This document shows, piece after piece, positions 16,005 through 25,914 of a stretch of DNA of 64,000 nt; within the stretch, counting starts at the first letter, position 1; each line of letters opens with the position of its first letter. The stretch spans positions 1 through 64,000 of the forward strand of contig JAHDWA010000014.1 in NCBI GenBank assembly GCA_023382535.1, read 5' to 3'. The notes beneath the pieces are model-generated. The model was given only the letters and a program-made list of their open reading frames with translations, searched no databases and was not told the DNA's origin. Source of the stretch: Anaerolineae bacterium. Lineage in GTDB: Bacteria > Chloroflexota > Anaerolineae > 4572-78 > J111. A program made the translations under genes and the position numbers.

Positions 16005-19000
16005 ATGGACCTACTTATCGGAAAATCAACATCCCGGCGCTTGACTCTGGCCGGGATTCATGTTGACCGGCGCTGGCTGCACCTGGCCATACCGCTCGGC
16101 CTGTTTTTAGTGATTCTTATCCCCCGTATCCTGGGGCTGGCTACCTTCCTCACCGCCGACGAAGATGACCAAATTATGTTTTCCTCTGCTTTCCTCAGGG
16201 CGGCGCTGCGAGGCAATTGGACCAATGCCCTGGTTTTGGGCTACCCCGGCGTCCCGACCCTGGTTTTAGGCGCTATCGGCGTGTGGCTGCGGTATTGGGT
16301 CCATTATCAAGGCTGGCTGCCTCTTCCCTGGGTTCGGGCCAACCTGCTGCCGACCCTCGATCAGGTAACCGCCAAATTTGGCGTGTTTGAATACCCTCTG
16401 GATTTTATCGCCTGGGCGCGCGCCCCGCTGGTTTTGGCTGCCTCGCTTAGTATCCTGGGCATTTATTTCCTCACCCGCAGGCTTTTGGGCCAGCGTCTGG
16501 CCATCCTGGCCACGCTGATGATCGCTTTTGACCCCTTCATTTTAGCCCACACCCGCATCATCCATGTGGATGCGCCCCTGGCCTATTTTATGTTTCTGTC
16601 CTTTTTGGCGTTTCTGCTTTACCTGGATCAAGGCGGCTGGCGCTGGCTGCTACTTTCCGGCCTGTTCGGCGGCCTGGCTGCTTTGAGCAAAACACCGGCC
16701 GTCTTGCTTGCTCCTATCCTGGTGGTCAGCGGTCTCTGTTACGCCCTGTTCCCACCGCCGGGAACGCCTCGCACCGTGCGCTGGAAAAGATTGGGACTGG
16801 CTCTGCTGGGCTGGGGACTCATTGCCCTGGCAGCCTTTTTTGCTTTATGGCCGGCTATGTGGACCCGCCCTCTATTTGCCCTGGAATGGATTATCAAGAA
16901 TATCGGCAGTGTCAACAGCATGCCTCATCCTACCACCGGCCATTTTTGGGGCGATCAGGAAAGCGATCAGAACCCTTTCTACTACCTCATCGTTTTTCCG
17001 TACCATCTCACCCCCCTGGCGACCGTGGGAGTTGTCGCCGGTCTGGGCCTGATTGTAGCTGGCCTGGCCGACCGCTGGCGTAACATCGAAAGTTGGGCGG
17101 CGCGAATGTTGCCCCTGGCCCTGGGGTTGGTGGCTTACATCACGGTCTTCATTACCCCCATTTCTCTCGTTTCCCGGCGTGGCGACCGTTATATTCTGCC
17201 GGTCTATTTCGCCGCCGGATTGCTCGCGGCGCTGGCTTTATGGGGATTGGCGGCTGGGTTGAAACGACACCTGCCGGCCCTCTTTAGCCGGCTTCATCTC
17301 ACGGCAACCGGTCTGGCTGCCCTGGCAATTGTGCTGCAAGCTTTTTTAGTCCTGCTCTACCATCCCTACTACTTGGCTTATTACAATCCACTGCTGGGTG
17401 GCGGTACAACCGCTCCCTATCGAGTTAACATTGGTTGGGGGGAGGGCCTGGACCTGGCCGCGCGGTATTTAAACGAGCATGAACTAAATCCGCAGGAGCC
17501 GCCGCAGGTAACTTCCTGGTACAGCAATCAATTCGCCCCCTACTATCGTGGCGTTACCCAGGATCTATCTGACCAAAGTTCCGCCCTGACCGGAGATTAT
17601 GTGGTGTTTTACATTAATCAAGTGCAGCGAGGCTTCCCCAGCAGCGAAATCCTAACGTATTTCCGCCAGCGTGAACCGCTCAAGGTGGTTAATTTGGGTG
17701 GGATTGAATACGCCTGGATTTATCCGGGGCCGATTATCAGCCAGACTGCTCCACAAAATTACACCTTCCCCGTCGAAACCATCCTGGGCGGCGGCGCGCG
17801 GCTGATTGGGGTGAACGTGCCCCGGGTAAGTATGCCGGCTGATCGTTTTGCCGCCCCGGCGGGGCAGTCCGAGTCGCCCTACTTTTACGGTCAGGAGGTG
17901 GCCGGCCTGCCGGTGACGCTGTATTGGGAGACACTCGCCCAGATAAACGGGGAACAAAATATTTATATCCGCCTGGTGGATGATCAGGGCAACAGTTGGG
18001 GCCAGATTGACCGGCTGATCCTGGCCGGGATTTGGCGGCCCGACCGCTGGTACGCCGGCTACTTTATCCGCGATGAGTATAAGCTGCCGGTTGACCCGGC
18101 TACGCCGCCAGGAACTTACCACTTTGAGGTGGGCATGTACGATTTTATCACCGGCCAGAGTTACGGGGTAGCCAAAAATATTGGCTCGATTACCCTGACC
18201 CCGCCCCAAAAGCTGCCGCAGCCTGCTGACCTTAAGCTGAAGACGATGATTTCGACACCCGTAAATGACGCGCTAACCCTGCTGGGACACAATTACGTCG
18301 AGAGTGAGTTAGCGCCAGGTGCGGAGATTGAAGGCAAAATTTTCTGGCAGGCAGCGCAGCCGCCGGACAAGGATTATCGCGTCCAGTTCGCCTTTATCTC
18401 TGCCGAGCGTAAACAATATGTGGTGGCTGAACCGCCCTTGTTGGAGTCCTACCCCGCTTCGCAGTGGCGGCGCACGGAGGTGGTTGGCGCGGCTTATCGC
18501 TTCCGGGTTCCGGCAGAAGCTCCTGCCGGCAATTACCCCTTGCAGGTCAGCGTGATTGACCCTGACACCGGTGAACCGACCGGCCCGGCTGTCACCCTTG
18601 CCCAGGTCAGGATTAAAGCCCAGGAACGAAACTTTACGCTGCCCCGGGGCGTAACGCCTGTTTCCGCTTTTCTGAATGACGAGATTGAACTGGTGGGCTA
18701 TAAGTTACTTGATGAAACGGTTATTCCTGAAGGATCGTTTGGTCTGACCCTCTACTGGCGCAGTTTGCGTCCGGCCTCGGCTAATTACACCGTATTTGTC
18801 CACGCCGTTGGCCCCGATCAAGTGATCCGGGGGCAGTGGGATAGCGTTCCCGCTCAGGGGGCGGCGCCCACCAGCGGCTGGCTGTCCGGCGAAGTGGTCG
18901 AAGATCACTTTGAAGTGCCACTGGCCAAAGATGCACCTCCCTGGAAATACGATATTTTTGTCGGTATGTATGACCCGCTCACCGGCCAGCGTCTGCCCGC

Positions 19001-19070
19001 CTCCAGCCAACTCTCCCCCATTTCCGAAAACCGGGTCTGGCTCACCCGGATTCAGGCGGTGGAGAAATGA
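16005..19070 (+). CDS. GT39-like membrane glycosyltransferase with three C-terminal tail domains
   Basis: This 1021-residue protein has an ArnT/PMT-like membrane part with FLTADEDDQ (Asp52-Glu53) after TM1, about eleven TM helices and the YYLAYYNPLLGGG plus GWGEGLDLAARY signature shared with the 7447 protein. Three tail domains start near residues 588, 750 and 885 (LIGVNV/LPVTLYW, LLGHNY/GKIFWQA, LVGYKL/LTLYWRSL; the last has YTVFVHAVG and PTSGWLSGE). Of the larger island genes it is the cleanest, with no obvious in-frame repeat insert. The ATG at 16005 lies 13 nt after the previous stop without a strong Shine-Dalgarno, suggesting read-through transcription. A heptamer array begins 3 nt after its stop codon. 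Confidence 0.78.
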   Translation: MDLLIGKSTSRRLTLAGIHVDRRWLHLAIPLGLFLVILIPRILGLATFLTADEDDQIMFSSAFLRAALRGNWTNALVLGYPGVPTLVLGAIGVWLRYWVHYQGWLPLPWVRANLLPTLDQVTAKFGVFEYPLDFIAWARAPLVLAASLSILGIYFLTRRLLGQRLAILATLMIAFDPFILAHTRIIHVDAPLAYFMFLSFLAFLLYLDQGGWRWLLLSGLFGGLAALSKTPAVLLAPILVVSGLCYALFPPPGTPRTVRWKRLGLALLGWGLIALAAFFALWPAMWTRPLFALEWIIKNIGSVNSMPHPTTGHFWGDQESDQNPFYYLIVFPYHLTPLATVGVVAGLGLIVAGLADRWRNIESWAARMLPLALGLVAYITVFITPISLVSRRGDRYILPVYFAAGLLAALALWGLAAGLKRHLPALFSRLHLTATGLAALAIVLQAFLVLLYHPYYLAYYNPLLGGGTTAPYRVNIGWGEGLDLAARYLNEHELNPQEPPQVTSWYSNQFAPYYRGVTQDLSDQSSALTGDYVVFYINQVQRGFPSSEILTYFRQREPLKVVNLGGIEYAWIYPGPIISQTAPQNYTFPVETILGGGARLIGVNVPRVSMPADRFAAPAGQSESPYFYGQEVAGLPVTLYWETLAQINGEQNIYIRLVDDQGNSWGQIDRLILAGIWRPDRWYAGYFIRDEYKLPVDPATPPGTYHFEVGMYDFITGQSYGVAKNIGSITLTPPQKLPQPADLKLKTMISTPVNDALTLLGHNYVESELAPGAEIEGKIFWQAAQPPDKDYRVQFAFISAERKQYVVAEPPLLESYPASQWRRTEVVGAAYRFRVPAEAPAGNYPLQVSVIDPDTGEPTGPAVTLAQVRIKAQERNFTLPRGVTPVSAFLNDEIELVGYKLLDETVIPEGSFGLTLYWRSLRPASANYTVFVHAVGPDQVIRGQWDSVPAQGAAPTSGWLSGEVVEDHFEVPLAKDAPPWKYDIFVGMYDPLTGQRLPASSQLSPISENRVWLTRIQAVEK

Positions 19071-19073
19071 TAG

Positions 19074-19115
19074 GTTGCAGGTTACAGGTTGCAGGTTGCA
19101 GGTTGCAGGTGGTAG
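19074..19115. repeat. intergenic heptamer array (GTTGCAG x6)
   Basis: Five GTTGCAG/GTTACAG units and one GTGGTAG unit begin 3 nt after the stop codon of the upstream gene. There is no coding function. Confidence 0.9.
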
Positions 19116-19159
19116 GGGGCACGTGGCAGATAAGCATCCCCTGCTCTCTCGCAATTGTC

Positions 19160-19253
19160 CCCTGTCCACCGTCCCCTGTCTACCATCTACCGTCTACTCC
19201 CTACTCCCCGCTTCACGTCCTTACTCCCTACTCCTTACTCCTTACTCCCTGAC
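19160..19253. repeat. intergenic heptamer block (CCGTCTA and TACTCCC types)
   Basis: Runs of CTACCGT and then TACTCCC/TTACTCC units fill the gap to the ATG at 19254. The string ACTCCCCGCTTCACG is nearly repeated near 12390 and 8585. The open frame runs through it but is not credible as coding. Confidence 0.8.
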
Positions 19254-21842
19254 ATGCCATCCTCCCGAACCTCGATCACCCTATTCCTGGCTTTGCTCCT
19301 GGGCAACGCCGTCGTTTTGTACGGCAGCCTGGATTGGACCTGGCTGCGTTTTCCGGCGGCGCTGGCCTTGACCTTTGTCCTGCCGGGGTGGGCCTGGATG
19401 TCGGCCCTGGATTGGCTGCATACTGATGACGGTATCGAGCGTATCGTCCTGATCGTCGGCGGTTCGTCCGTGCTGTCAGCCCTGGCTCTGCTCATCGCTC
19501 TCTTACTCCCCGGCCCCTTCACCGAAACGCCTAACTTGATCGCCCTTGACTTGGCTACTCTGAGCGGCATAGCTTGGTCAATGGTCACTCAAAAATCGAA
19601 AATCGAAAATCCACGCCCGTCCGACGGGCAGTCGAAAATCGCCTGGCCTTCCCGCACCGTCTGGCTCATTCTCCTGGCGATTGTTGCGGTTGCTGCCTTT
19701 ACCCGCCTGTTTCGCCTCGGCTATGCCGAGTTTCACGAGGATGAGTTGGAGAATATGCGGTTGATTGTGCGGGCCTACAAAGGCGAGGAGTATGCCCCTT
19801 ATCTCGATACCAAGGGGCCGATTCACTGGTTGCTCCCTGCCGCGCTGTGGTATTTGAACGGCTGGGTTAACGAAGGCATCGCTCGCGCCCCCTTTGTGAT
19901 TACCTCAATTCTGCTGGTCCCCATGATGTTTGTCCTGGGACGGCGCATGAGCGGTGGCCGGGCTGGGCTGGGTCTGCTGGCCGCCGGGTTTGTGGCGGTC
20001 AACGGCTTTTATGTGGCCTACGCTCGCTTTGTCGAGAACCAAAGCCTGATTGTTTTGTGGGGAGCGCTGGCTGTCTGGTTGGGTTATCGCTGGTATAAAG
20101 AAGGTACGGATCGGTTTCTGTTTTATACCGCTGTCATTCTGGCGGTCGGCCTTATCGCTCACCCCGATGTGCTGCTTTATCTGCCCGTGTTTGTTTACCT
20201 GGTTTGGTTGAAAATGCGGCAGGGGCGGCTGGCCTGGTCCTGGGCGGTCGGCGCGGCGCTGCTCTTCGGTGGGCTGGTGGCTCTCTTTTACGTGCCCTAC
20301 TTTTTAGACCCGGAGATTGGCCTGGTTTATCAATATTTTGCCGGTGAACGCATCGGCGAAGGCTTGTTTTACAATCAAGTCGCCAACCTGTTCGACCAAG
20401 ACCAACTCTACAGCAGCCGTTATCACGCGCTGGTTTTGGTTTTGCTCCTCTTCTGGCTTTTGCTGCGCCAGTTTGCCCGCTGGCATGGGTGGGGATGGCT
20501 TGCCTTCGCCGGACTGAGCCTGGCCATTATCAGCACCGTTGCCTGGCCTGCTCTCTGGCAGGTGGGCAGTCTCAATCTGGCTTTTGTGCCTTACGCCGGG
20601 GTAGCCTTACTGCTCATCTTATCGCCCCAAACTGCCGTCGAAATAAAAGTAATCTTTCTGTGGTTTATCGTCCCGCTGGGCGCTCTGCTTTTTCTGGCCA
20701 AAGATGCCGCCGACCACGTCCAGGTGGCTTACACCGGCTGGGCTTTGCTGGCGGCGTTCGCCCTGTTAGATTTGTGGGCTGGCCTGAAAATGGGCAGCCA
20801 GCAACCGGCGACCCAAAACGGGGCTTCCATTCAAGTTCCCCGTCTACCGTCCACTATTTACCGTTTATTGAGAAGTGCGGTTGTCCTCTGCCTGGCCCTG
20901 GCCATCGCCCTCATTATCTGCTACCAATACCTGGCCTTCAATGCCCAGGTGACAACATATTGGCGAGCCAAAGCCGACTCGGCGGCTAATCCGGACTCTA
21001 TTTACAACCTCCTTTACGGCGACCTGCCCCGCCCGCGCAAAATTTTCTCCAACCCGCGCCTGGGAGGGTGGAAGGCCGCCGGCTACTTATGGGCCAGCGG
21101 CAAACTCTCCGGCGATTTTCGCAGCGTCAACGAGTCCTTTGCCGTGCCGGTCTGGTATACCCTGCAAACGCCACGCTCCTGCTACGATGACCCTCACAAT
21201 TATTGGGTGCGCAACGACTTGGAAGGTTGGCCGGAGGAGGAGCAGGCTATCATGGACCGGGGCTACACCTTGACCCGGGTGGTTTTGGTGGATCAGGAGC
21301 CGATGCTCCACCTCTACGAGAAAAACGCCGCGCCCCGCCAGCCCGAAGTGTTGGACGTGGAGGCATACCGGCATGCCTTCGACCGGCTCACAACTCCGGC
21401 CCGCATGGCCCGGGACGAGATCATCAGCCAGCCAGCCTCGCTTAACTTTGGGGATAAGCTGCTGCTGCGCGGCTACGATGCGCCCCCATCCCCCGCCCAC
21501 CCCGGCGACCTGCTGCCGGTGACGGTCTACTGGGAAAGCCTGGCCCCGATGGAGATTCGCTATCGCGGTTTTGTTCACCTTGTCGGGCCGAATGATACCC
21601 GCTGGGGCCAGCACGACGACGACCCGGCCTGCCGTTTACTGACCACCGAAATGCGCCCAGGCCAGCGTTCGTCTCGCCAGTTCCGCCTGCCGGTTGATCC
21701 CGCAACCCCGCCGGGTAATTACCAGATTGTCTTTGGCCTTTACGACCCGGCTACCTTGCAGCGGCTGCCCGTTTGGGACAACCTCGCGGGCCGGTCGCCG
21801 GGGGATAGGGTGGTCTTAGGCCAGTTAACCATTACCAATTGA
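19254..21842 (+). CDS. GT39-like membrane protein (HEDE type) with one tail domain
   Basis: This 862-residue protein has three N-terminal TM helices and then a second group headed by LGYAEFHEDELENM, with His161-Glu-Asp-Glu164 at the GT39 acidic position, followed by KGPIHWLLPAALW. The tail (about residues 729-862) shows LLRGYDA, PVTVYWESL, YRGFVHLVG, PACRLLTTEMRPGQ and NYQIVFGLY. It is paralogous to the minus-strand protein at 36832, with the same HEDE motif, membrane layout and PACRL tail variant. The upstream 99 nt of open frame are heptamer repeat, so the ATG at 19254 is preferred. AATCGAA repeats with a GCCCGTCCGACGGGC palindrome are inserted at 19588-19640. The stop codon lies within a CAATTGA array. 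Confidence 0.72.
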   Translation: MPSSRTSITLFLALLLGNAVVLYGSLDWTWLRFPAALALTFVLPGWAWMSALDWLHTDDGIERIVLIVGGSSVLSALALLIALLLPGPFTETPNLIALDLATLSGIAWSMVTQKSKIENPRPSDGQSKIAWPSRTVWLILLAIVAVAAFTRLFRLGYAEFHEDELENMRLIVRAYKGEEYAPYLDTKGPIHWLLPAALWYLNGWVNEGIARAPFVITSILLVPMMFVLGRRMSGGRAGLGLLAAGFVAVNGFYVAYARFVENQSLIVLWGALAVWLGYRWYKEGTDRFLFYTAVILAVGLIAHPDVLLYLPVFVYLVWLKMRQGRLAWSWAVGAALLFGGLVALFYVPYFLDPEIGLVYQYFAGERIGEGLFYNQVANLFDQDQLYSSRYHALVLVLLLFWLLLRQFARWHGWGWLAFAGLSLAIISTVAWPALWQVGSLNLAFVPYAGVALLLILSPQTAVEIKVIFLWFIVPLGALLFLAKDAADHVQVAYTGWALLAAFALLDLWAGLKMGSQQPATQNGASIQVPRLPSTIYRLLRSAVVLCLALAIALIICYQYLAFNAQVTTYWRAKADSAANPDSIYNLLYGDLPRPRKIFSNPRLGGWKAAGYLWASGKLSGDFRSVNESFAVPVWYTLQTPRSCYDDPHNYWVRNDLEGWPEEEQAIMDRGYTLTRVVLVDQEPMLHLYEKNAAPRQPEVLDVEAYRHAFDRLTTPARMARDEIISQPASLNFGDKLLLRGYDAPPSPAHPGDLLPVTVYWESLAPMEIRYRGFVHLVGPNDTRWGQHDDDPACRLLTTEMRPGQRSSRQFRLPVDPATPPGNYQIVFGLYDPATLQRLPVWDNLAGRSPGDRVVLGQLTITN
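19588..19640. repeat. AATCGAA heptamers and palindrome inserted in a GT39-like gene
   Basis: AATCGAA/AATCCAC units flank the perfect palindrome GCCCGTCCGACGGGC. They encode a charged loop (QKSKIENPRPSDGQSKIA) between TM segments, matching the repeat family at 7498 and 13969. Confidence 0.75.
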
Positions 21843-21870
21843 CAATTGATGATTGACAATTTACAATCGG
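21836..21870. repeat. heptamer array (CAATTGA x5) spanning a stop codon
   Basis: CAATTGA, CAATTGA, TGATTGA, CAATTTA and CAATCGG run from 21836. The stop codon (21840-21842) of the upstream gene lies in the first unit. Confidence 0.85.
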
Positions 21871-21941
21871 CTTTTTTGAGTGTTAGTGCCAAAAGTTTGC
21901 CAGACCTTTCTCGTTAGGCAGCCTTTAGAAAACGGAACGAT

Positions 21942-22877
21942 ATGGTGGATAAGCTAGAGCGTTATAAAGGATGTCTGGGTGGATTAGCTGCCGGTGATGC
22001 GCTGGGAACCACGCTGGAATTTAAATCTCCGGGCAGCTTTGAGCCAATAAAAGACATGATCGGGGGAGGTCCTTTTCAATTGGAGCCGGGCCAATGGACA
22101 GATGATACGTCTATGGCCCTTTGTCTGGCAGAAAGCCTGGTGGAATGCAGTGAATTTAATCCTGTAGACCAGTTAGAACGATATACCCGCTGGTATCTCG
22201 ACGGGCATCTCAGCAGTACCGGCGCCTGCTTTGATATTGGTAACACCGTCAGGAAAGCTTTAGCCGACTTTACCAGAAGTCGAGAACCTTACAGCGGCCC
22301 TACAGATAGGTTATCTGCTGGAAATGGTTCGATTATGAGGCTTGCTCCTGTGCCATTGTTTTATGCTCGTAATCCAAAAGAGGCTATCATGAAATCAGGA
22401 GAAAGTTCCCGAACCACGCATGGAGCGCGGAGTGCGGTGGATGCCTGCCGTTATTTGGGCGGACTATTGGTCGGGGCAGTCAACGGCGCGACCAAAGAGC
22501 AAATCTTATCGAACTGTTACCATCCACATGGCGAGACGTGGCAGGATTTTGACTTATCACCAGAGATATATGAAGTTGCTTGTGGAAGTTTTAAGCGTCG
22601 AGAACCCCCAGAAATTAAAGGGACCGGGTATGTGGTTGAGTCATTGGAAGCGGCCTTGTGGGCTTTTTACAAAAGTAATACTTTTGAAGAAGGGTGTTTA
22701 ATGGCTGTCAATTTAGGTGATGATGCCGATACAACCGGAGCCGTATATGGGCAGTTGGCTGGGGCCTTTTATGGGATCAACGGAATTCCCGACAGGTGGT
22801 TGGAAAAACTTTCGCATCGGCAGTTGATAGAACAATATGCTGAGAAGTTATATCATTTAAGCCAAAAGATTGCCTGA
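21942..22877 (+). CDS. ADP-ribosylglycohydrolase (DraG/ARH family)
   Basis: This 311-residue protein has the family's di-magnesium site: WTDDTSM (residues 52-58) and [11 protein letters not shown] (Asp260, Asp261 and Asp263 region), together with the N-terminal [13 protein letters not shown] and central [14 protein letters not shown] motifs. Members remove ADP-ribose from arginine or other acceptors, or cleave ADP-ribosyl metabolites; the substrate here cannot be told. It has no signal peptide, so it acts in the cytoplasm. No ADP-ribosyltransferase partner is visible. It lies between two GT-C-type genes and has somewhat lower GC and no repeat inserts, so it may be an unrelated passenger. The start ATG has only a weak purine stretch upstream. 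Confidence 0.9.
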   Translation: MVDKLERYKGCLGGLAAGDALGTTLEFKSPGSFEPIKDMIGGGPFQLEPGQWTDDTSMALCLAESLVECSEFNPVDQLERYTRWYLDGHLSSTGACFDIGNTVRKALADFTRSREPYSGPTDRLSAGNGSIMRLAPVPLFYARNPKEAIMKSGESSRTTHGARSAVDACRYLGGLLVGAVNGATKEQILSNCYHPHGETWQDFDLSPEIYEVACGSFKRREPPEIKGTGYVVESLEAALWAFYKSNTFEEGCLMAVNLGDDADTTGAVYGQLAGAFYGINGIPDRWLEKLSHRQLIEQYAEKLYHLSQKIA

Positions 22878-22911
22878 CATCAGGAATTATTAAAAAGGTC
22901 GTTCAACTCTC

Positions 22912-25900
22912 GTGTATATTCCACGGTTCACCTTTTACATCAGAGAATGGGCCATCCTCGGCCTCTTTTTTTTGCTCACCCTCGTCATGCTCTACCCCCT
23001 CTCCCTCAATCTGACCGGGATGGTCGCCGAACCCACCGACCCCCTGTTGAACGTGTGGCGGATGCAGTGGAACGCCCGCGCTTTTCTCGGCGGCCCGGCG
23101 GCCCTGGCGGGCATCTTCAATGCTAATATCTTCTACCCGTTTCCGCTGACCCTGGCCTACAGCGAACACTTTTTACTGCTTTCGGCCCAGGCGCTGCCTT
23201 TTCTGCTGCTGAGCGACAGCCACTTGCTGGGTCTGAATCTGTCGGTGTTGGTCACCTTTGTCCTCTCCGGTTACACCATGTACTTGCTGATCACCGCCTG
23301 GACCGGCCAGCGCTGGGCCGGATTTGTCGCGGGAGTCCTGTTCGCCTTTTCGCCGCACCGTTTTGGCCAACTGAACCACCTGGAGCTACTGGTGACTCAA
23401 TGGTTGCCCCTGGCTTTGCTGGCCCTCCACTGGACCTTGACCCGGCCCGGCTGGCGCTACCCGCTTCTACTTGCGATTGTTTTTAATCTGCAGGCTTTGT
23501 CCGGCTTTCACTTTTCCTTCAATTTGACCTTGGCCTGCGCATTGCTGGCCCTGGTCTATACCTTGAGTGGCCGTGTCTACTGGCGCTGGGGCCTGGGCGT
23601 GGCAGCCTTCCTCTCGATTCTGGTCACGTTGCTGCTCAATTGGCCGGTGTGGCGCGTGTATCTTACTTTTAGCGATGTGATGGGCGCAGTCCGTACCCCG
23701 GGCGAGGTACGGATCTACAGCGCCGCCATTACCGATTATTTTACCGCAATTCCCCACAACCTGCTCTACGGCTGGACGTTTGGCCGCTGGCAGGCGGCCG
23801 ACCACCAGTTTCAACCCCTGCTGCCTTTTGGTATTATGGGCCTGCTGCTGGCTCTGGCCGGGCTGCTTTTTTTGCTCAAGCTGTTTCGCCGGAGAGCGAG
23901 TGACAAAACCTCCCGTCCCTATCTCACCCCTCTCAGCCGGGGTTATTATAATGGCCCATCCGTTATTTTTCTGGCGCTGCTCACTCTTCTCGGTCTGCTG
24001 CTCTCCTTTGGCCTCAACGAGGAGGCGCTTGGCCCTGACCTGGCTCCGCTTTTAAGATTTTCGCCTTATGTCTGGCTCTACCACCACGTCACCTTTTTCC
24101 AGGGAATTCGCGTGCCGGGACGTTTTGGGATTTTGGCCGTCTTGGGATTGGTTGGGCTGGCCGGCTGGGGAGCGGCTAAATTATTTCGGACTGCCCGGCT
24201 GACGAGCGTGGATTTTAGATTTCAGATTTCAAATCTTCAACCCACATCCAAAAGAGCATTCCAAAATTGGATAGCCCTCACCCTGACCGCTCTCATCCTC
24301 CTTGAGTCCTGGTCCGCTCCTCTCATCGGCCCTGAGATTCCAGCGGGGACGGCTATTCCCGCTGTCTACCCCTGGCTGCGATCTAGCACTGCCCCGGACG
24401 AAGTCCTCCTCGAACTGCCCTACCAGAACACCTCGGAATTTATGTATGAATATTATTCATCCTACCACTGGCGGCGACTGGCCAACGGTGGCACAGGCTT
24501 TACCCCACCCATTTACAAAGAGATGCGCCAGTGGTTCAAAACCTTCCCCGATGCTCGGTCGGTGGACGTCATTCAGCAGTTAGGGATTGACCGGGTCATT
24601 CTGCACTCGGCGGCCTATTCCCAGGAGGAGTGGCAGCAGCTTTTGACCGCTTTGCCGCTGTATTGGCCCGCTTTCAGCCAGGTGAACCAGGTGGGCGAAG
24701 CGCTGATTCTCCAGGTCACCCCCTCCCTTTGCCAGGCCGAACTGGATCAGATCACGGCCACCCTGGCCCCTGCGGTCGGGCCGGATGGTTTATCCGGGGC
24801 CGTCCAGGTGACGTATCATAACGCCGGCCCAGCCGCTTTTGTGGCCGACGTGCAGCGGCCGAGCCGCCTGACCTTGGCCGGCCAGACGATTAAAAATTTC
24901 ACCGAACCCCTGGTCACCCCGGCAGGCGAGGTTCAATCCATTCTATCTCCCCTGTCCAGCGACCAGCAGGTAACGGGGGCCTGGCTGGCCACGCTTGACC
25001 GGACGATTGCGCTCGCCGAAAGTTCCGAGGCGCATAAAACCTTGGAGAGTTTTTCAGAAGGAGGGTCAGTACCCTGGCAGCCGCTGGGTTTGCAGTTTGC
25101 CGACGGGCCGCAACTGGCCGCCTACAGCCTCACGCCGGAAGCCCCAACCACTTGCGGCCGGCTGAGGTTGGGATTAAAGTGGAGCGGCGGCCAACCGGGC
25201 GACACAGCCATTGTGCAACTGCTTGATCCCTTTGGCCGGCTGGTCAGTGAAGACAGGGGGCAGCCCTGGCTTGAGTCTGCCCCTGAAACGAGTGAAGAGC
25301 GCATTCTACCCTTGCCGGGTTCCCTGCCGCCTGGACGCTACGGCTTGCGGATTTACGTGCGCGCCGCCGAAGGACGGGAACGTCTGCCTGTGACCGCCGA
25401 GGGCGTAACCATCCCCACCGACCAGATTCCGCCCCTGCCCGTGGTTATTCACCCTGCCCCGCTCCCCGCAGCTTCGGCAAATCAGAGTGGCCGGCCGGTT
25501 TGGGGCCAGGCTGTTCGTTTAGTGGGTCATCAATTGGCCCAAACAGAGCTGGCTGCCGGTGATTGGCTGCGCTTTACCCTCGTCTGGCAGGTGGACCAGC
25601 CCCTTGCCAGCGACCTGACCGTTTTTACCCAACTCCTTGGTCCGGATGGGCAGGTGTGGGGCCAGTACGATAATCAACCCAAAGGAGGCTGGTATAGCAC
25701 TTCCCTGTGGCTGCCCGGACAGGCGGTCGGCGATGATTACGCCTTTCAAATTAAGGCTGATGCTCCGGTGGGAGTCTACCGCTTAATTGCCGGGCTGTAT
25801 GACAGCACTACTCTGGAGCGCCTGCCCGTGCAGACGCCGGGAGGCACAGCCGATTTTGTCGAAGTTGGTACGCTCCAGGTCAGCCTGCCGGAGAGGCAGC

Positions 25901-25914
25901 AGGGGAACCAATGA
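22912..25914 (+). CDS. large polytopic GT-C-like membrane protein with two tail domains
   Basis: This 1000-residue protein has an N-terminal TM helix followed by PTDPLLNVWRMQWN, then NIFYPFPLTLAYSEH, a pattern seen in a family of large bacterial membrane proteins resembling GT-C transferases; no function is established. About twelve TM helices are followed by a soluble region containing two tail domains (starting near residues 726 and 863; the second has LVGHQL, FTLVWQVD, LTVFTQLLG, YSTSLWLPGQ and VYRLIAGLY). It starts at GTG 22912 with no clear Shine-Dalgarno. A TTTCAGA-type heptamer block is translated near 24213-24245. Its stop overlaps the next gene (ATGA at 25911), which is a shorter relative without tails. 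Confidence 0.68.
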   Translation: MYIPRFTFYIREWAILGLFFLLTLVMLYPLSLNLTGMVAEPTDPLLNVWRMQWNARAFLGGPAALAGIFNANIFYPFPLTLAYSEHFLLLSAQALPFLLLSDSHLLGLNLSVLVTFVLSGYTMYLLITAWTGQRWAGFVAGVLFAFSPHRFGQLNHLELLVTQWLPLALLALHWTLTRPGWRYPLLLAIVFNLQALSGFHFSFNLTLACALLALVYTLSGRVYWRWGLGVAAFLSILVTLLLNWPVWRVYLTFSDVMGAVRTPGEVRIYSAAITDYFTAIPHNLLYGWTFGRWQAADHQFQPLLPFGIMGLLLALAGLLFLLKLFRRRASDKTSRPYLTPLSRGYYNGPSVIFLALLTLLGLLLSFGLNEEALGPDLAPLLRFSPYVWLYHHVTFFQGIRVPGRFGILAVLGLVGLAGWGAAKLFRTARLTSVDFRFQISNLQPTSKRAFQNWIALTLTALILLESWSAPLIGPEIPAGTAIPAVYPWLRSSTAPDEVLLELPYQNTSEFMYEYYSSYHWRRLANGGTGFTPPIYKEMRQWFKTFPDARSVDVIQQLGIDRVILHSAAYSQEEWQQLLTALPLYWPAFSQVNQVGEALILQVTPSLCQAELDQITATLAPAVGPDGLSGAVQVTYHNAGPAAFVADVQRPSRLTLAGQTIKNFTEPLVTPAGEVQSILSPLSSDQQVTGAWLATLDRTIALAESSEAHKTLESFSEGGSVPWQPLGLQFADGPQLAAYSLTPEAPTTCGRLRLGLKWSGGQPGDTAIVQLLDPFGRLVSEDRGQPWLESAPETSEERILPLPGSLPPGRYGLRIYVRAAEGRERLPVTAEGVTIPTDQIPPLPVVIHPAPLPAASANQSGRPVWGQAVRLVGHQLAQTELAAGDWLRFTLVWQVDQPLASDLTVFTQLLGPDGQVWGQYDNQPKGGWYSTSLWLPGQAVGDDYAFQIKADAPVGVYRLIAGLYDSTTLERLPVQTPGGTADFVEVGTLQVSLPERQQGNQ

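Noticed and set aside
19155..19253. N-terminal extension of the 19254 gene
   Set aside because: The extension is translated heptamer repeat; the ATG at 19254 starts directly at the first TM helix.
993..21870. Heptamer arrays considered as a CRISPR array
   Set aside because: Units are 7 bp and contiguous, with no 20-40 bp repeats separated by unique spacers and no cas genes.
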